Positions 1 through 9,044 of a stretch of 44,099 bases of DNA are shown here, one piece after another. Location: positions 1 to 44,099 of the forward strand of contig JADLFU010000169.1 in the NCBI GenBank assembly GCA_020849655.1, written 5' to 3'. This DNA is from Polyangiaceae bacterium (lineage in GTDB: Bacteria; Myxococcota_A; Polyangia; Polyangiales; Polyangiaceae). The notes under the pieces were generated by a model. The model worked only from the letters and a program-made list of their open reading frames with translations. It made no database searches and was not told the origin of the DNA. Each line of letters starts with the position of its first letter. The stretch's first letter is position 1. The position numbers were made by a program, and so were the translations under genes.

Positions 1-105
1 CCGCGCCGGCCAGCGTCATCACCGTCCCGGGCTCACGGCCGACGGCGCTCCTCGCCTGCGGGCCGTCGACGGCGAGGGCCGTAGCAGATCTTCCGGCCTC
101 GAACG

Positions 106-378
106 GTGGGGTCCGTGCAGCGCTTACACGACCTCCACCTCCGGGTCGAGGGTGACGGCGTCGACCACCAGCGCGCCCACGCGGCGATCGGCGAGCTGGC
201 CACGAGGGCGTTCTGGGCGTTCTGGGACACGCCGGACGTGCGTCACGCCGTGCTCGCGCGGCTGCCCGGCTACCGACTCTCGACGTTCCAGGGCTGCCCG
301 CCGGAGCGGTTCGCGCGGGAGGTGATCGAGCGCTACCTGCTCGACGTCGACGGCGCGGTGCGGTGGCTCGGAGGGTGA
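106..378 (+). CDS. hypothetical protein, 90 aa
   Basis: I do not recognise this protein. The sequence looks like real coding rather than a shadow: it has a balanced residue composition, an aromatic patch (AFWAFW near residue 36) and an amphipathic C-terminal half ending in a WLGG tail. The only start in frame after the TAG at 82-84 is GTG at 106, with a second GTG at 115. No convincing ribosome binding site is visible. It stops 42 bp before the carboxypeptidase gene. It could be a genuine small protein, or the end of a longer gene whose upstream part lies outside the window and has been cut off by that stop codon. Confidence 0.35.
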   Translation: MGSVQRLHDLHLRVEGDGVDHQRAHAAIGELATRAFWAFWDTPDVRHAVLARLPGYRLSTFQGCPPERFAREVIERYLLDVDGAVRWLGG

Positions 379-420
379 CGCGGAGGGCGCTACCGCGACG
401 CCGCGCCGTTGCTCTAGACT

Positions 421-2439
421 ATGGCGATGTCCTCGCGCCGCGCCCCTCGAGCCCTCGTCGCCGTGCTCCCCGTCGCGCTCGTGTTCGGGGCGTGCGGCGC
501 CGACGATCCGGACACGCGCGAGGTCGAGGAGCCGCCGACCGCCGAGGTCTCCTCCGAGCTCGTCGCGTACGACTGCGCCGAGTCCCAGGACACCGGGTAC
601 AAGAGCGGCAGCCCGTTCTCCATCACGGTGGTCCACGTCGACGGCGAGCCCGTCGAGGTGCAGACGGCCAACGCGTTCCTCACGATGGCGAAGGCCGCCG
701 AGGGCGCGGGCGTCGCCCTGCACATCAACAGCGGGTTCCGCACGATGGCGGAGCAGCAGTACTTCTACGCGTGCTACGTCAACTGCAATTGCAACAATTG
801 CAACCTGGCGGCGAAGCCCGGGTACAGCAACCACCAGAGCGGCCACGCGCTCGATCTCGCCACCGGGGGCGGCGCGCTCGCGTGGCTGAACGCGAACGGC
901 GCGAAGTTCGGCTTCTCGCGGACGGTGCCCAGCGAGGACTGGCACTGGGAGTGGTGGGGCGGCGGCGCGCCCGACAAGTACTGCGGCGCGCCGCCCCCGT
1001 GCGACCGCTCGGCCGGCGGTTGGTTGTTCAGCTGTGACGGGGCCGAGGCCGGCATGGACTGCGTGAACGTCAACGAGCCGGACGACCCCGACTCGTGGGC
1101 GGACAACCACCTGTGCGGGCCCGCGGGCCTCGGGATGAAGTGGTCGCCCGCCGGCCCGATCGCGGGGATGGAGTGCGTCAACGTCGCCGAGGGCGCGGAG
1201 TCCCACGCGGCGGCGTGGGCCGACAACTACCTCTGCCTGCCGCCCCAGAGCCCGGTCGTGCTCGCGTGGTCGAGCGCGGGGCCGATCGCCGGGCAGGCGT
1301 GCGTCCAGTGGAACGAGCCGGCCGATCCCGAGTCGTGGAGCGACAACCACCTCTGCGTCGCCCCTCGCACCGCGTTCTCGAGCGGCCCGTTCACCTTCAG
1401 CGGCAGCGGGCCGGTCGCGGGCATGACGTGCGAGAGCGTGGACGAGCCCAGCGATCCCGACACGTGGGCCGACAACTTCTTCTGCAGCCGCGGCGACTTC
1501 GGGCTGCGGTGGTCGCACGCGGGCGCGCTGCCGGCGATGACGTGCACCAACGTCGCCGAGGCGGCCGAGCAGAACCCGACAGCCTGGGCCGACAACTTCC
1601 TGTGCGCGCCCCCGCAGACGCCGTGGACGTTCACCTGGTCGAGCGCCGGCCCCGTCGCCGGCAAGGCGTGCGTCCGCTGGTACGAGGCCGCCGACCTCGC
1701 GGGGTCGTTCGGTGACAACTGGCTGTGCTACGATCCGGTGCGCGATTTTTCGCTGGGCGGCTTCACCTTCAGCGGCGACGGCCCCGAGCCCGGAAAGTCA
1801 TGCGTGGCCGTCAGCGAGCCCTCCGATCCCGACTCCTGGACGGACAACCACTTCTGCAGCGACGCGGCCCTCGGGATGAAGTGGTCGAGCGCGGGGCCGA
1901 TCGCAGGGATGCGCTGCACGAAGGTCACGGAGCCCGGCGACGAGCACGCGGCGGCCTGGGCCGACGACCACCTGTGTGTCCCCGCTGACGCCCCGTGGGC
2001 CTTCACGTGGAGCTCGACCGGCCCGCTCGCGGAGAAGACGTGCGTCCGGTGGTTCGAGCACGCGGAGCCCGGCGTCGCGTGGAGTGACAACTGGATGTGC
2101 GCCGAGCCTGTGCCGCCTCTGCCAGGTGGTGCGGGTGGGAGCGGGGGCGCGGCCGGGCAGGGCGCCGCCGGAGGAGCGAAGGGCGGCGCGGCAGGGCTCG
2201 GCGGCGCCGGGCCGGCGAAGGGAGGCGCCGCGGGCCAGGGCCACGCCGCAGGTGGCGCGGGGGCGAGCGGGGCGGGGCGCGCGCTCGTGCAACTCGACGG
2301 CGAGGAGACGTCGGGATCATGCGCGGTCGCGGCGGCCGCCCGCGGTGCGTCGGGTGACCGGCCACGCAGGGTGGCAGCGCTCGGCGCGCTCTTCGCGCTC
2401 TTCGCGCTCGCGTGGGCACGGCGTCGGCGCTGCCCCTGA
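421..2439 (+). CDS. M15 (VanY-type) D,D-carboxypeptidase lipoprotein with nine Cys-bounded repeats and a MYXO-CTERM-like tail
   Basis: Secreted peptidoglycan peptidase. The N-terminus is a lipoprotein signal (lipobox VFGAC, Cys25). The VanY/M15 domain spans about residues 55-185 and carries the zinc motif SxHxxGxAxD at 136-145 (H138, D145) and the WHW motif around H175. Residues 200-560 hold nine C-x(17-20)-C units containing W-x-DN, arranged as three copies of a three-unit block of about 120 residues each. A Gly/Ala linker follows (nt 2122-2290). The tail has a single Cys, a hydrophobic stretch and a final RRRR cluster, which matches the MYXO-CTERM pattern. M15 enzymes cleave D-Ala-containing peptide stems; the repeats may bind cell wall or surface glycans, but that is inference. 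ATG at 427 is an alternative start. Confidence 0.85.
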   Translation: MAMSSRRAPRALVAVLPVALVFGACGADDPDTREVEEPPTAEVSSELVAYDCAESQDTGYKSGSPFSITVVHVDGEPVEVQTANAFLTMAKAAEGAGVALHINSGFRTMAEQQYFYACYVNCNCNNCNLAAKPGYSNHQSGHALDLATGGGALAWLNANGAKFGFSRTVPSEDWHWEWWGGGAPDKYCGAPPPCDRSAGGWLFSCDGAEAGMDCVNVNEPDDPDSWADNHLCGPAGLGMKWSPAGPIAGMECVNVAEGAESHAAAWADNYLCLPPQSPVVLAWSSAGPIAGQACVQWNEPADPESWSDNHLCVAPRTAFSSGPFTFSGSGPVAGMTCESVDEPSDPDTWADNFFCSRGDFGLRWSHAGALPAMTCTNVAEAAEQNPTAWADNFLCAPPQTPWTFTWSSAGPVAGKACVRWYEAADLAGSFGDNWLCYDPVRDFSLGGFTFSGDGPEPGKSCVAVSEPSDPDSWTDNHFCSDAALGMKWSSAGPIAGMRCTKVTEPGDEHAAAWADDHLCVPADAPWAFTWSSTGPLAEKTCVRWFEHAEPGVAWSDNWMCAEPVPPLPGGAGGSGGAAGQGAAGGAKGGAAGLGGAGPAKGGAAGQGHAAGGAGASGAGRALVQLDGEETSGSCAVAAAARGASGDRPRRVAALGALFALFALAWARRRRCP

Positions 2440-2483
2440 CGCCGGGAGCGGAGCGGCGAAGCGCAGGCTCCGCGTGGCGCTGT

Positions 2484-3524
2484 TCAGGCGACCGCGAGGA
2501 CGATCTTTCCGAACACGGCGCGCGCCTCGAGCAGGGCGTGGGCGTCGCGCGCGTCCCACAGCGGCATCACGCGGTCGACGACGGGGCGGACGCGCCCGGC
2601 GGCGACGAGCGGCAGCGCCTCGTGGAGATCGCCCCTCCGCCCCATCGTCGAGCCACGCAGCTCGATCTGGCGAAAGAAGATGTGCCGCAGATCGATGCGC
2701 GGCGTGAACCCCGCGGTCGCGCCGCACGTGACGATGCGCCCGCCCCACCTCGTGGCGGCGACGCTCTTCTCGAGGATCTCGCCGCCGACGTGATCGAGCA
2801 CGAGATCGGCGCCCACCTTGCCCGTCAGGCGCCGCACCTCGGCGACGAAGTCCTCGGTCGCGTAGTTGATGACGTGGTCGGCGCCGAGCGCGCGCGCCCG
2901 CTCGGCCTTCGCCTCCGTGCCCGTCGTCGCGACGACGCGCGCGCCGACGAGCTTGCACAGCTGGATGGCGAGGCTCGAGACGCCGCTGCCCGCCGCGTGC
3001 ACGAGCACCGTCTGCCCCGCGCACGCCTCGCCCTTGCGGAGCACCATCTGCCACGCCGTCAGCAGGCACAGCGGCAGCGCCGCGGCCTCGGCGAAGGAGA
3101 GGGTCGTTGGTTTTGGTAGCACGTTCACGTCGGGCACGACGACGCGCTCGCCGTAGCCGCCCGAGGTGCTCTCCCCCAGGATCTTGTAGGACTTGCAGAG
3201 GTTGTCGGCGCCCGCCTGGCAGGCCGGGCAGACGCCGCACGAGACGCCCGGCTGGAGCATGACCTCGTCGCCTATCGCGACGCCGCGCGCGCCCGGGCCG
3301 AGCGCCTCGACGACGCCCGCGATGTCACAGCCGAGCCGGTGCGGGTACGAGAGCGCGAGGTTGGGCAGGCCGCGCCGCACCCACAGATCCATGTGGTTCA
3401 TCGCGACCGCCCGGACGGCGATCTGCACCTCGCGCGGGCCGGGATCGGCGATCGAGACGCGCTCCCGCGTCAGCACCTCGGGGCCGCCGTGGGCGCGCAA
3501 CACCATCGCGTCGAAGTCGGGCAT
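2484..3524 (-). CDS. zinc-binding MDR-family alcohol dehydrogenase / quinone oxidoreductase
   Basis: Medium-chain dehydrogenase/reductase of 346 aa, a full-length family member acting in the cytosol on an unknown substrate with NAD(P)H. The N-terminal catalytic half contains the lobe with four structural-zinc cysteines, C96, C99, C102 and C110. The Rossmann half starts near residue 174 with an AAGSGV nucleotide-binding turn. The usual GHE catalytic-zinc segment is replaced by GCDIAG around residues 65-70, so it may act as a zinc-independent reductase like quinone oxidoreductases. The ATG at 3524 lies inside the overlong reading frame of the upstream envelope gene. A short run of rare codons (CTA CCA AAA CCA) sits at 3108-3119. 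Confidence 0.85.
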   Translation of the reverse strand: MPDFDAMVLRAHGGPEVLTRERVSIADPGPREVQIAVRAVAMNHMDLWVRRGLPNLALSYPHRLGCDIAGVVEALGPGARGVAIGDEVMLQPGVSCGVCPACQAGADNLCKSYKILGESTSGGYGERVVVPDVNVLPKPTTLSFAEAAALPLCLLTAWQMVLRKGEACAGQTVLVHAAGSGVSSLAIQLCKLVGARVVATTGTEAKAERARALGADHVINYATEDFVAEVRRLTGKVGADLVLDHVGGEILEKSVAATRWGGRIVTCGATAGFTPRIDLRHIFFRQIELRGSTMGRRGDLHEALPLVAAGRVRPVVDRVMPLWDARDAHALLEARAVFGKIVLAVA

Positions 3525-4572
3525 CGGCGCGACCCTGCCCTCGCCGCGCCGCCGGGTCTACAGGGGACCAGGGTAACAACAGGAAGCCGAGGCGGAGGTT
3601 GAGCGTCGGCACCACCTGCTTGCCGATGGCCTCGAGCGTCGTGCGCACCTTCTCGCTCGCGGGGTCCGCGTACGCCGCGGGGACACCGTCGGGGAGCCTC
3701 GTCTTGTACTTGATCTTGCTCGGCGCGATGGGCACCTGCGCCCCGACGTCGATCCCGAGGCTGATGCCGGAGCCGTACGTGTGGAACAGCCCGAGCTGCG
3801 GCGTCAGGATCATCTCCTTCACCTCGGCCTCGCTCGAGATGGTCGCGCGCTGCGCGGGGATCATGTACTCGGGCAGCGCGGGGACGTCGACGGTGTCAGT
3901 GAACGTGCCCTTCATCGTCGCGTAGCCGACGCCCGCGCCGAGGAAGAACGCGCCGCCGAACGGGTACAGGCGCCCGTAGGTGTCGATCTCCTGGTACGAG
4001 AGCGTGGCGTCGCCGTAGAGGCTGATCTTCACCTTCGGGATCATGCCAGCGTTGACGCCGAACCCGAGGAACCTCGTCAGCTTCGCCGTCACGCCGTAGT
4101 TGAGCAGGTTCGGGACGCCGACGCCGACCACCGGTCCGATGCGGAAGGGGCCGAACAGCCCGTCCGTGTCGTCCTCACTCTCCTTGGCCGGCGCAGGGCC
4201 GGGCGCCGGCTTCACTTGCGGCGCGGGCCTCGGCGTCGCCGTGGGAGGTTTGGGAGGTGTGGGCCTCGAGGGAGGTGGGGGAGGAGGGGGCGACGCGCTG
4301 GACGCGGGCGGTGGAGGCGGTGGCGGTGGAGGCGGTGGAGGCGGCGGCTCGACCACGGGCGGTGGTGGAGGCGGCGGCGGCTCCGGTGGCGCCTCGGGCG
4401 GCGCGGCGGAGGCGGGCGGCGCGGCCGGGGGCTCGGCGGAGGGCGCGCCTGGCGCCGGGGGCGCCGCGGGCGGCGGCGGATCGGGCGGCTCCTGCGCGCG
4501 GGAGGGCCCCGCTGCGGTGGCCGCGATGACCGGGAGGACGAGAGGCAGCGCGACGACCCAACGACGGAGCAT
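3325..4572 (-). CDS. Pro-rich outer-membrane beta-barrel-like protein with overlong C-terminus
   Basis: The chosen ATG at 4572 gives a clear signal peptide (MLRRWVVALPLVL..., likely cut after SRA). An upstream in-frame start at 4620 would bury it. Residues of about 25-135 are a Pro/Ala/Ser-rich tract with runs of 9-14 prolines, probably spanning the periplasm or wall. The rest alternates Gly, aromatic and hydrophobic residues (FGPFRIGPVVGVGVP, GLFHTYGSGISLG), as expected for a small outer-membrane barrel. The last 80 or so residues are Arg-rich and are simply dehydrogenase DNA read in another frame, overlapping that gene by 200 bp. Removing one G from GGGG at 3563-3566 would place a TAG at 3558-3560, just after the LLLPW terminus. 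I suspect an indel or sequence error there. Confidence 0.6.
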   Translation of the reverse strand: MLRRWVVALPLVLPVIAATAAGPSRAQEPPDPPPPAAPPAPGAPSAEPPAAPPASAAPPEAPPEPPPPPPPPVVEPPPPPPPPPPPPPPASSASPPPPPPPSRPTPPKPPTATPRPAPQVKPAPGPAPAKESEDDTDGLFGPFRIGPVVGVGVPNLLNYGVTAKLTRFLGFGVNAGMIPKVKISLYGDATLSYQEIDTYGRLYPFGGAFFLGAGVGYATMKGTFTDTVDVPALPEYMIPAQRATISSEAEVKEMILTPQLGLFHTYGSGISLGIDVGAQVPIAPSKIKYKTRLPDGVPAAYADPASEKVRTTLEAIGKQVVPTLNLRLGFLLLPWSPVDPAARRGQGRADARLRRDGVARPRRPRGADAGARLDRRSRPARGADRRPGGRDEPHGSVGAARPAQPRALVPAPARL

Positions 4573-4620
4573 GGCGCGGAAGGATGCCAGAACTCGCGGA
4601 CAGCGTCGCGTCCTGCACAC

Positions 4621-4658
4621 AAAAGCCGAGAGGGCCGCGGCGTGGCGCCGCGACCCTC
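4621..4658 (-). terminator. rho-independent terminator of glnA
   Basis: On the minus strand the sequence forms GAGGGTCGCGGCG-CCA-CGCCGCGGCCCTC, a 13-bp stem with one mismatch and a 3-base loop. A short T run (CGGCTTTTG) follows. It lies 21 bp after the glnA stop in the right orientation. Confidence 0.8.
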
Positions 4659-4678
4659 CCGCGTGACCGCCGGACGGA

Positions 4679-6082
4679 TCAGGTGTCGTAGTACAGCACG
4701 AACTCGTACGGCACCGGGCGCAGGCGGATGGCGTCGGCCTCGCGCTCGCGCTTGTACTCGATCCAGGTCTCGATCAGATCCTTCGTGAACACGTCGCCGC
4801 GGAGGAGGAACTCGTGGTCCTTCTCGAGCGCGTCGAGCGCCTCGTCGAGGCTGCCCGGCATGTGGGGCACCTTCGCCAGCTCCTCGGGCGACAAGGAGTA
4901 GATGTCCTTCTCGAGCGGATCGCCCGGATCGATCTTGTTCTGGATGCCGTCGAGGCCGGCCATCATCATCGCCGCGAACGCGAGGTACGGGTTGCAGCTC
5001 GGATCGGGGAACCTCACCTCGATGCGCTTCGCCTTCGGCGACGGGCTGAACATCGGGATGCGGATCGACGCCGAGCGGTTGCGGCTCGAGTACGCGAGGT
5101 TGACGGGCGCCTCGTAGCCGGGGACGAGCCGGCGGTAGCTGTTGGTCGTCGGGTTCGTCAGCGCCGCGAGCGCCTTCGCGTGCTTCAGCACGCCCCCGAT
5201 GTAGTGCAGGGCCATCTCGCTCATGCCCGCGTAGGCGTCGCCGGCGAACAGCGGCTTGCCGTCCTTCCAGATGGACTGGTGCACGTGCATGCCCGAGCCG
5301 TTGTCACCGAACAGCGGCTTCGGCATGAAGGTGGCGGTCTTGCCGGCCTGCTTGGCGACGTTCTTGATGATGTACTTGAACCACATCAGCTCGTCGGCCA
5401 TCGGCAGGAGCCGGTTGAACTTCATGTCGATCTCGCACTGGCCGGCTGTCGCGACCTCGTGGTGCGACGTCTCGACCTCGATGCCGACGGCCTCGAGCGC
5501 GAGCACCATCGTCGTGCGCAGATCCATCAGCGAGTCGGCCGGCGAGACGGGGAAGTAGCCCTCCTTCGCGCGGATGGTGTTGCCGAGCCCGGGCTTGCCG
5601 CTGTTCCAGTGGCCCTCGGAGCTGTCGACGGTGGCGAAGGAGGTGTGGCCCTTGTGCTCGAACGCGACGCTGTCGAACACGAAGAACTCGGCCTCGGGCC
5701 CCACGTAGACGGTGTCACCGATGCCGGTCTGCTTGACGTACGCCTCGGCCTTCTTCGCGACGAACCGCGGATCGCGGCTGTACGGCTGGCGCGTGATGGG
5801 ATCGACCACGCTGCAGATGAGCGACAGGGTCGGCCTCGCCATGAACGGATCCATGCGCGCGGTCGAGGCGTCCGGGATCATCAGCATGTCGGAGGCGTTG
5901 ATGGGCTGCCAGCCGCGGATGGACGAGCCGTCGAAGCCGAAGCCGTCCTCGAAGCTCGCCTCCTCGAGCCGGTGGAAGGGCACGCTGGTGTGCTGCCAGA
6001 TGCCGGGCAGATCGATGAACTTGAGGTCGACCATCACGGCGTTGTTCTTCTTGCCGAGCTCGAGGACTTCCTTCGGGGTCAT
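4679..6082 (-). CDS. glnA: glutamine synthetase, type I
   Basis: Cytosolic dodecameric enzyme that makes glutamine from glutamate, ammonia and ATP; the central step of ammonium assimilation. The 467-aa length is normal for GSI. Recognisable segments include the N-terminal [12 protein letters not shown] strand, FDGSSIRGW, the [11 protein letters not shown] metal-binding region, [10 protein letters not shown], and the ATP/glutamate region with [10 protein letters not shown]395, in DIYSLSPEE, matches the adenylylated tyrosine of the GSI-beta class (E. coli Y397), so control by adenylylation is likely. The ATG at 6082 fits the conserved start; the longer frame runs into glnB. glnB lies 56 bp upstream on the same strand, forming a classic PII-GS operon. 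Confidence 0.97.
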   Translation of the reverse strand: MTPKEVLELGKKNNAVMVDLKFIDLPGIWQHTSVPFHRLEEASFEDGFGFDGSSIRGWQPINASDMLMIPDASTARMDPFMARPTLSLICSVVDPITRQPYSRDPRFVAKKAEAYVKQTGIGDTVYVGPEAEFFVFDSVAFEHKGHTSFATVDSSEGHWNSGKPGLGNTIRAKEGYFPVSPADSLMDLRTTMVLALEAVGIEVETSHHEVATAGQCEIDMKFNRLLPMADELMWFKYIIKNVAKQAGKTATFMPKPLFGDNGSGMHVHQSIWKDGKPLFAGDAYAGMSEMALHYIGGVLKHAKALAALTNPTTNSYRRLVPGYEAPVNLAYSSRNRSASIRIPMFSPSPKAKRIEVRFPDPSCNPYLAFAAMMMAGLDGIQNKIDPGDPLEKDIYSLSPEELAKVPHMPGSLDEALDALEKDHEFLLRGDVFTKDLIETWIEYKREREADAIRLRPVPYEFVLYYDT

Positions 6083-6138
6083 GGGCTTCTCTGTCTCTCT
6101 CTTGGGGTGTCGGGTGGGGTGCGCCTTGGGGGTGGGGA

Positions 6139-6546
<408 letters not shown>

Positions 6547-6548
6547 TC

Positions 6549-7490
6549 ATGAACCAGCACGAAGACGAAACATGGATAGAAATCGCGGTGACGCCCGTCG
6601 AGCGGGTCGACGCGCTCGGGCTCTCGATCAAGCGCGACGATCTCACCCACCCGCTCTACGGGGGCAACAAGCCGCGCAAGCTCGCGCTCTTGCTCGCCGA
6701 CGCCCGGGCGCGGGGCGCGCGGCGCGTCGTGACGACGGGCGCGTGGGGGAGCCACCACGCGCTCGCGACCGCGCTCTTCGCGCGGCGCCTCGGCCTCCGG
6801 GCGAGGCTGCTCCTCTGGCCGCAGCCGCGCACGCCCCACGCCGACGCGGTGCTGGCGGCGTCGCGGGGCACCGGGGCGGAGATCACGCTCGTCGCCGGGC
6901 TCTCGCGCGTCCCGTGGCGCGTCGCCAGCGGCTGGCAGCGCGGCGACGCGTGGATACCGCTCGGCGGCTCGAGCCCGCGGGGCGCGCTCGGGTTCGTGTC
7001 GGCCGCGGCGGAGCTCGCCGCGCAGATCGCGCGAGGCGAGGCCGAGCTGCCCGACGAGATCGTCGTCGCGACCGGGTCGGGCGGCACCGCCGCTGGGCTC
7101 GCCGTCGGCCTCGCGCGGGCGGGCCTGCCGACGCGCGTCCGTGGCGCGACCGTCGTGTCACCGCCCGGGCCCGCGCGGGCGTCGGCGCGCGCGCTCGTCG
7201 CGCGACTGGCGAGCGGTGCCGCCGAGGCGTGGGACGCGGAGCGCAGGCTGACGCTCGACGAGAGCGAGCTCGGCGCCGGCTACGGAGCGCCGACCGAGCG
7301 CGGCCTCCGCGCGACCGAGCAGCTCGCCCGGCACGCTGGCTTGGCGCTCGACGCCACCTACACCGCGAAGGCCGCCGCGCTCGCGCTCCGGCGCGCGGCG
7401 ACGGGGGCGCGCGTGCTGTACTGGCACACGCTGTCGGCGGGGATCGGGGGTGGCGGCGGCCGGCCCGAGCCGCTAGAGCTTGCCAAATGA
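6549..7490 (+). CDS. PLP-dependent D-cysteine desulfhydrase / ACC-deaminase family enzyme
   Basis: Fold-type II PLP enzyme of 313 aa, within the family range. The PLP lysine is K41 in the diagnostic YGGNKPRKL segment. A glycine-rich phosphate-binding loop TGSGGTAAG lies in the middle. Family members deaminate D-cysteine or 1-aminocyclopropane-1-carboxylate, giving pyruvate plus sulfide or 2-oxobutyrate plus ammonia. Which substrate applies cannot be settled here. The ATG at 6549 gives the expected short N-terminus before TPVERVDAL. The stop overlaps the start of the ThiS-like gene (ATGA), so the two are co-translated. That neighbour favours a sulfur-releasing activity, but this is inference. 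Confidence 0.8.
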   Translation: MNQHEDETWIEIAVTPVERVDALGLSIKRDDLTHPLYGGNKPRKLALLLADARARGARRVVTTGAWGSHHALATALFARRLGLRARLLLWPQPRTPHADAVLAASRGTGAEITLVAGLSRVPWRVASGWQRGDAWIPLGGSSPRGALGFVSAAAELAAQIARGEAELPDEIVVATGSGGTAAGLAVGLARAGLPTRVRGATVVSPPGPARASARALVARLASGAAEAWDAERRLTLDESELGAGYGAPTERGLRATEQLARHAGLALDATYTAKAAALALRRAATGARVLYWHTLSAGIGGGGGRPEPLELAK

Positions 7491-7687
7491 AGGTGACGTT
7501 GAACGGGCGCGACGCGGAGGTGCCGGAAGAGCTGACGCTGGCGGCGCTCGTCTCGCACCTCGGGCTCGCCGGCGGGCCGGTCGCGATCGAGCGCAACGGC
7601 GAGGTCGTGCCGCGCAAGGAGCACGGCGATACGCGCGTCGAGGCGGGCGATCGCCTCGAGATCGTGCACTTCGTCGGCGGCGGGTGA
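7487..7687 (+). CDS. thiS: ThiS-like sulfur carrier protein
   Basis: Beta-grasp sulfur carrier of 66 aa, the standard ThiS length. It begins [15 protein letters not shown], has the central [12 protein letters not shown] strand typical of ThiS, and ends in HFVGGG, supplying the C-terminal Gly-Gly that is adenylated and thiocarboxylated before sulfur transfer to the thiazole ring of thiamin. ATG overlaps the upstream TGA. No thiG, thiF, thiO or thiE is in the window. Either it serves thiamin synthesis with partners elsewhere or it is a specialised carrier for the upstream PLP enzyme. Confidence 0.85.
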   Translation: MKVTLNGRDAEVPEELTLAALVSHLGLAGGPVAIERNGEVVPRKEHGDTRVEAGDRLEIVHFVGGG

Positions 7688-7727
7688 GGAGCGCGCGAAC
7701 GCGCGATGTCCCGCGGGGAGCCCCCCG

Positions 7728-8324
7728 TCAACTCTCCAACAGCAGCGCGCGGAGCGCCTCGTCGTCTTCCATCTCATCAGGGTCTTCGAGGTTGGCGGCG
7801 AAGTCCCGCAGGGCGCTCACGAGCCTCCCGAGCCCCCTGTATCCGTCGTCGGCATAGCCTGCGGCGCAGAACTTCACCATCGTCAGCCGGGCGTCGCCTG
7901 GCTTCCAGGCTGCCTCGTAGAAGACCTCGCCGTCCGCGGTGTTGCCCATGACGATGGCGCTCTCGAGCTCCAGCCCCTCCACGCCGCGCCTCTGGAGCGG
8001 CTGGTCCGGGCTCTCGAACGCCTCGACGACGTCCGCCAAGCGCTGACAGTTCCCCGCCTCGAACCACAGGTCACCGATCGCGACGAGCGACGGATGGAGG
8101 CTGTAGGTGTGCAGCCACGCCTTCAGATCCCCGGGCATCTCCGCGGCGATCAGCGCAGTCATCCGATCGCTGGGCATCGCCGATGGGCCGTGGCGCCGAA
8201 ACGCGCCAAGGAAGGCCAAGGTGTCGGGGTCGTCGGGGTCCAGTGCGCCGTCACACGGGTAGGTCACGAGCCGATGCTGGCAGCCTTGTCTACCCCGCCC
8301 CACATGCTTCTCGCTCGCCCTCAC
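7728..8324 (-). CDS. hypothetical acidic protein, possibly SMI1/KNR4 (SUKH)-like
   Basis: I do not recognise it with confidence. The 198-aa frame has a soluble, acidic composition. The order IGDLWFEAGNCQRLADVV, then an acidic patch, then IVMGNTADGEVFYEA resembles the beta-rich core of SUKH-type immunity or regulatory proteins, but the match is by eye only. The C-terminus is strongly acidic (DPDEMEDDEALRALLLES). The start is uncertain: GTG at 8324 is the longest option, and GTG at 8267 would begin just before TYPCDGALDPDD. Base composition is somewhat less GC-rich than its neighbours. It is convergent with thiS and stands alone. Confidence 0.55.
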   Translation of the reverse strand: MRASEKHVGRGRQGCQHRLVTYPCDGALDPDDPDTLAFLGAFRRHGPSAMPSDRMTALIAAEMPGDLKAWLHTYSLHPSLVAIGDLWFEAGNCQRLADVVEAFESPDQPLQRRGVEGLELESAIVMGNTADGEVFYEAAWKPGDARLTMVKFCAAGYADDGYRGLGRLVSALRDFAANLEDPDEMEDDEALRALLLES

Positions 8325-8384
8325 CTCGTGGCGCCGGACCGCGCTGGATCGGCGCGCCGCGGCGCGGTGGACCTCCTCACGAAC

Positions 8385-9044
8385 TCACTCGAGGCACGCG
8401 CCGCACGCCTTGTCCGCGAGCGTCGCGCAGTCCTCGTTCCACCCGACGCTCGACGCCGGATCACAGCACTGCGGCCGCGCCTGACACGTCGCCGCGACGC
8501 ACGGATCGCAGCTCGGATCGAGCGGCGCGCCCGCCTGACAGAGCCCGTGCGCGCACGCCGTCGCAGGCGCGGGCGTGGGCGCGGCGCACACCGTCTGCGT
8601 GACGGCGCACGCCGGCTGGCACTCCGGCAGGCACACGGCGCAGGCGGCGAAGGGCGCCCAGTCGACGTCGGCGGTGATGAACGACGGGCAGCGCTCCTTG
8701 CCGCACGCGAACGCGTCGAAGCGCTCGAGGCAGCCGTTGTTCACCAGGCACGCGCTCAGCGCCTCGCAGGCGGGGGCGCCCGCGCACCACGCGTGCTGGA
8801 GCGCGCACCCGAGCGGCCCCTGCTTCGCGACACAATCCCCACACGGGTGCGCCGGTGCCCCCCCGCCGACACCGCCCTTCCCCGCCGCCGCGCCTGCGGA
8901 CGCCCCGGCCGCGCCCGCCCTGCCGGCCGTCGTCGCTGGCGCGAGGACGCTGACGGGCGGATCGTCGAGCGGCGCGCCGGTGCGCGCGCCGCAGGCTGTC
9001 AGCAGCGAGCCGAGCGCGAGCGCCGCGAGCGCTACGCGACCCAT
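8385..9044 (-). CDS. Cys-rich lipoprotein
   Basis: Predicted lipoprotein of 219 aa. The ATG at 9044 starts a short signal peptide with lipobox LTAC (Cys18). An Ala/Gly linker follows, then about 24 further cysteines in the mature part, probably forming a disulfide-knotted extracytoplasmic domain. I know of no defined function. The gene start overlaps the end of the PP2C phosphatase gene by 13 bp on the same strand, so the two are probably co-translated. The longer upstream frame is phosphatase DNA in another frame. Confidence 0.75.
   Translation of the reverse strand: MGRVALAALALGSLLTACGARTGAPLDDPPVSVLAPATTAGRAGAAGASAGAAAGKGGVGGGAPAHPCGDCVAKQGPLGCALQHAWCAGAPACEALSACLVNNGCLERFDAFACGKERCPSFITADVDWAPFAACAVCLPECQPACAVTQTVCAAPTPAPATACAHGLCQAGAPLDPSCDPCVAATCQARPQCCDPASSVGWNEDCATLADKACGACLE

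Noticed and set aside
3-155. Plus-strand open frame running from the window edge to TGA at 153-155
   Set aside because: It could be the end of an upstream gene, but it overlaps the better-looking 90-aa frame and is too short to judge.
124-1518. Long minus-strand open frame opposite the carboxypeptidase gene
   Set aside because: Arg/Ala/Val-rich shadow of a GC-rich gene; the plus-strand frame has a signal peptide, catalytic motifs and periodic repeats.
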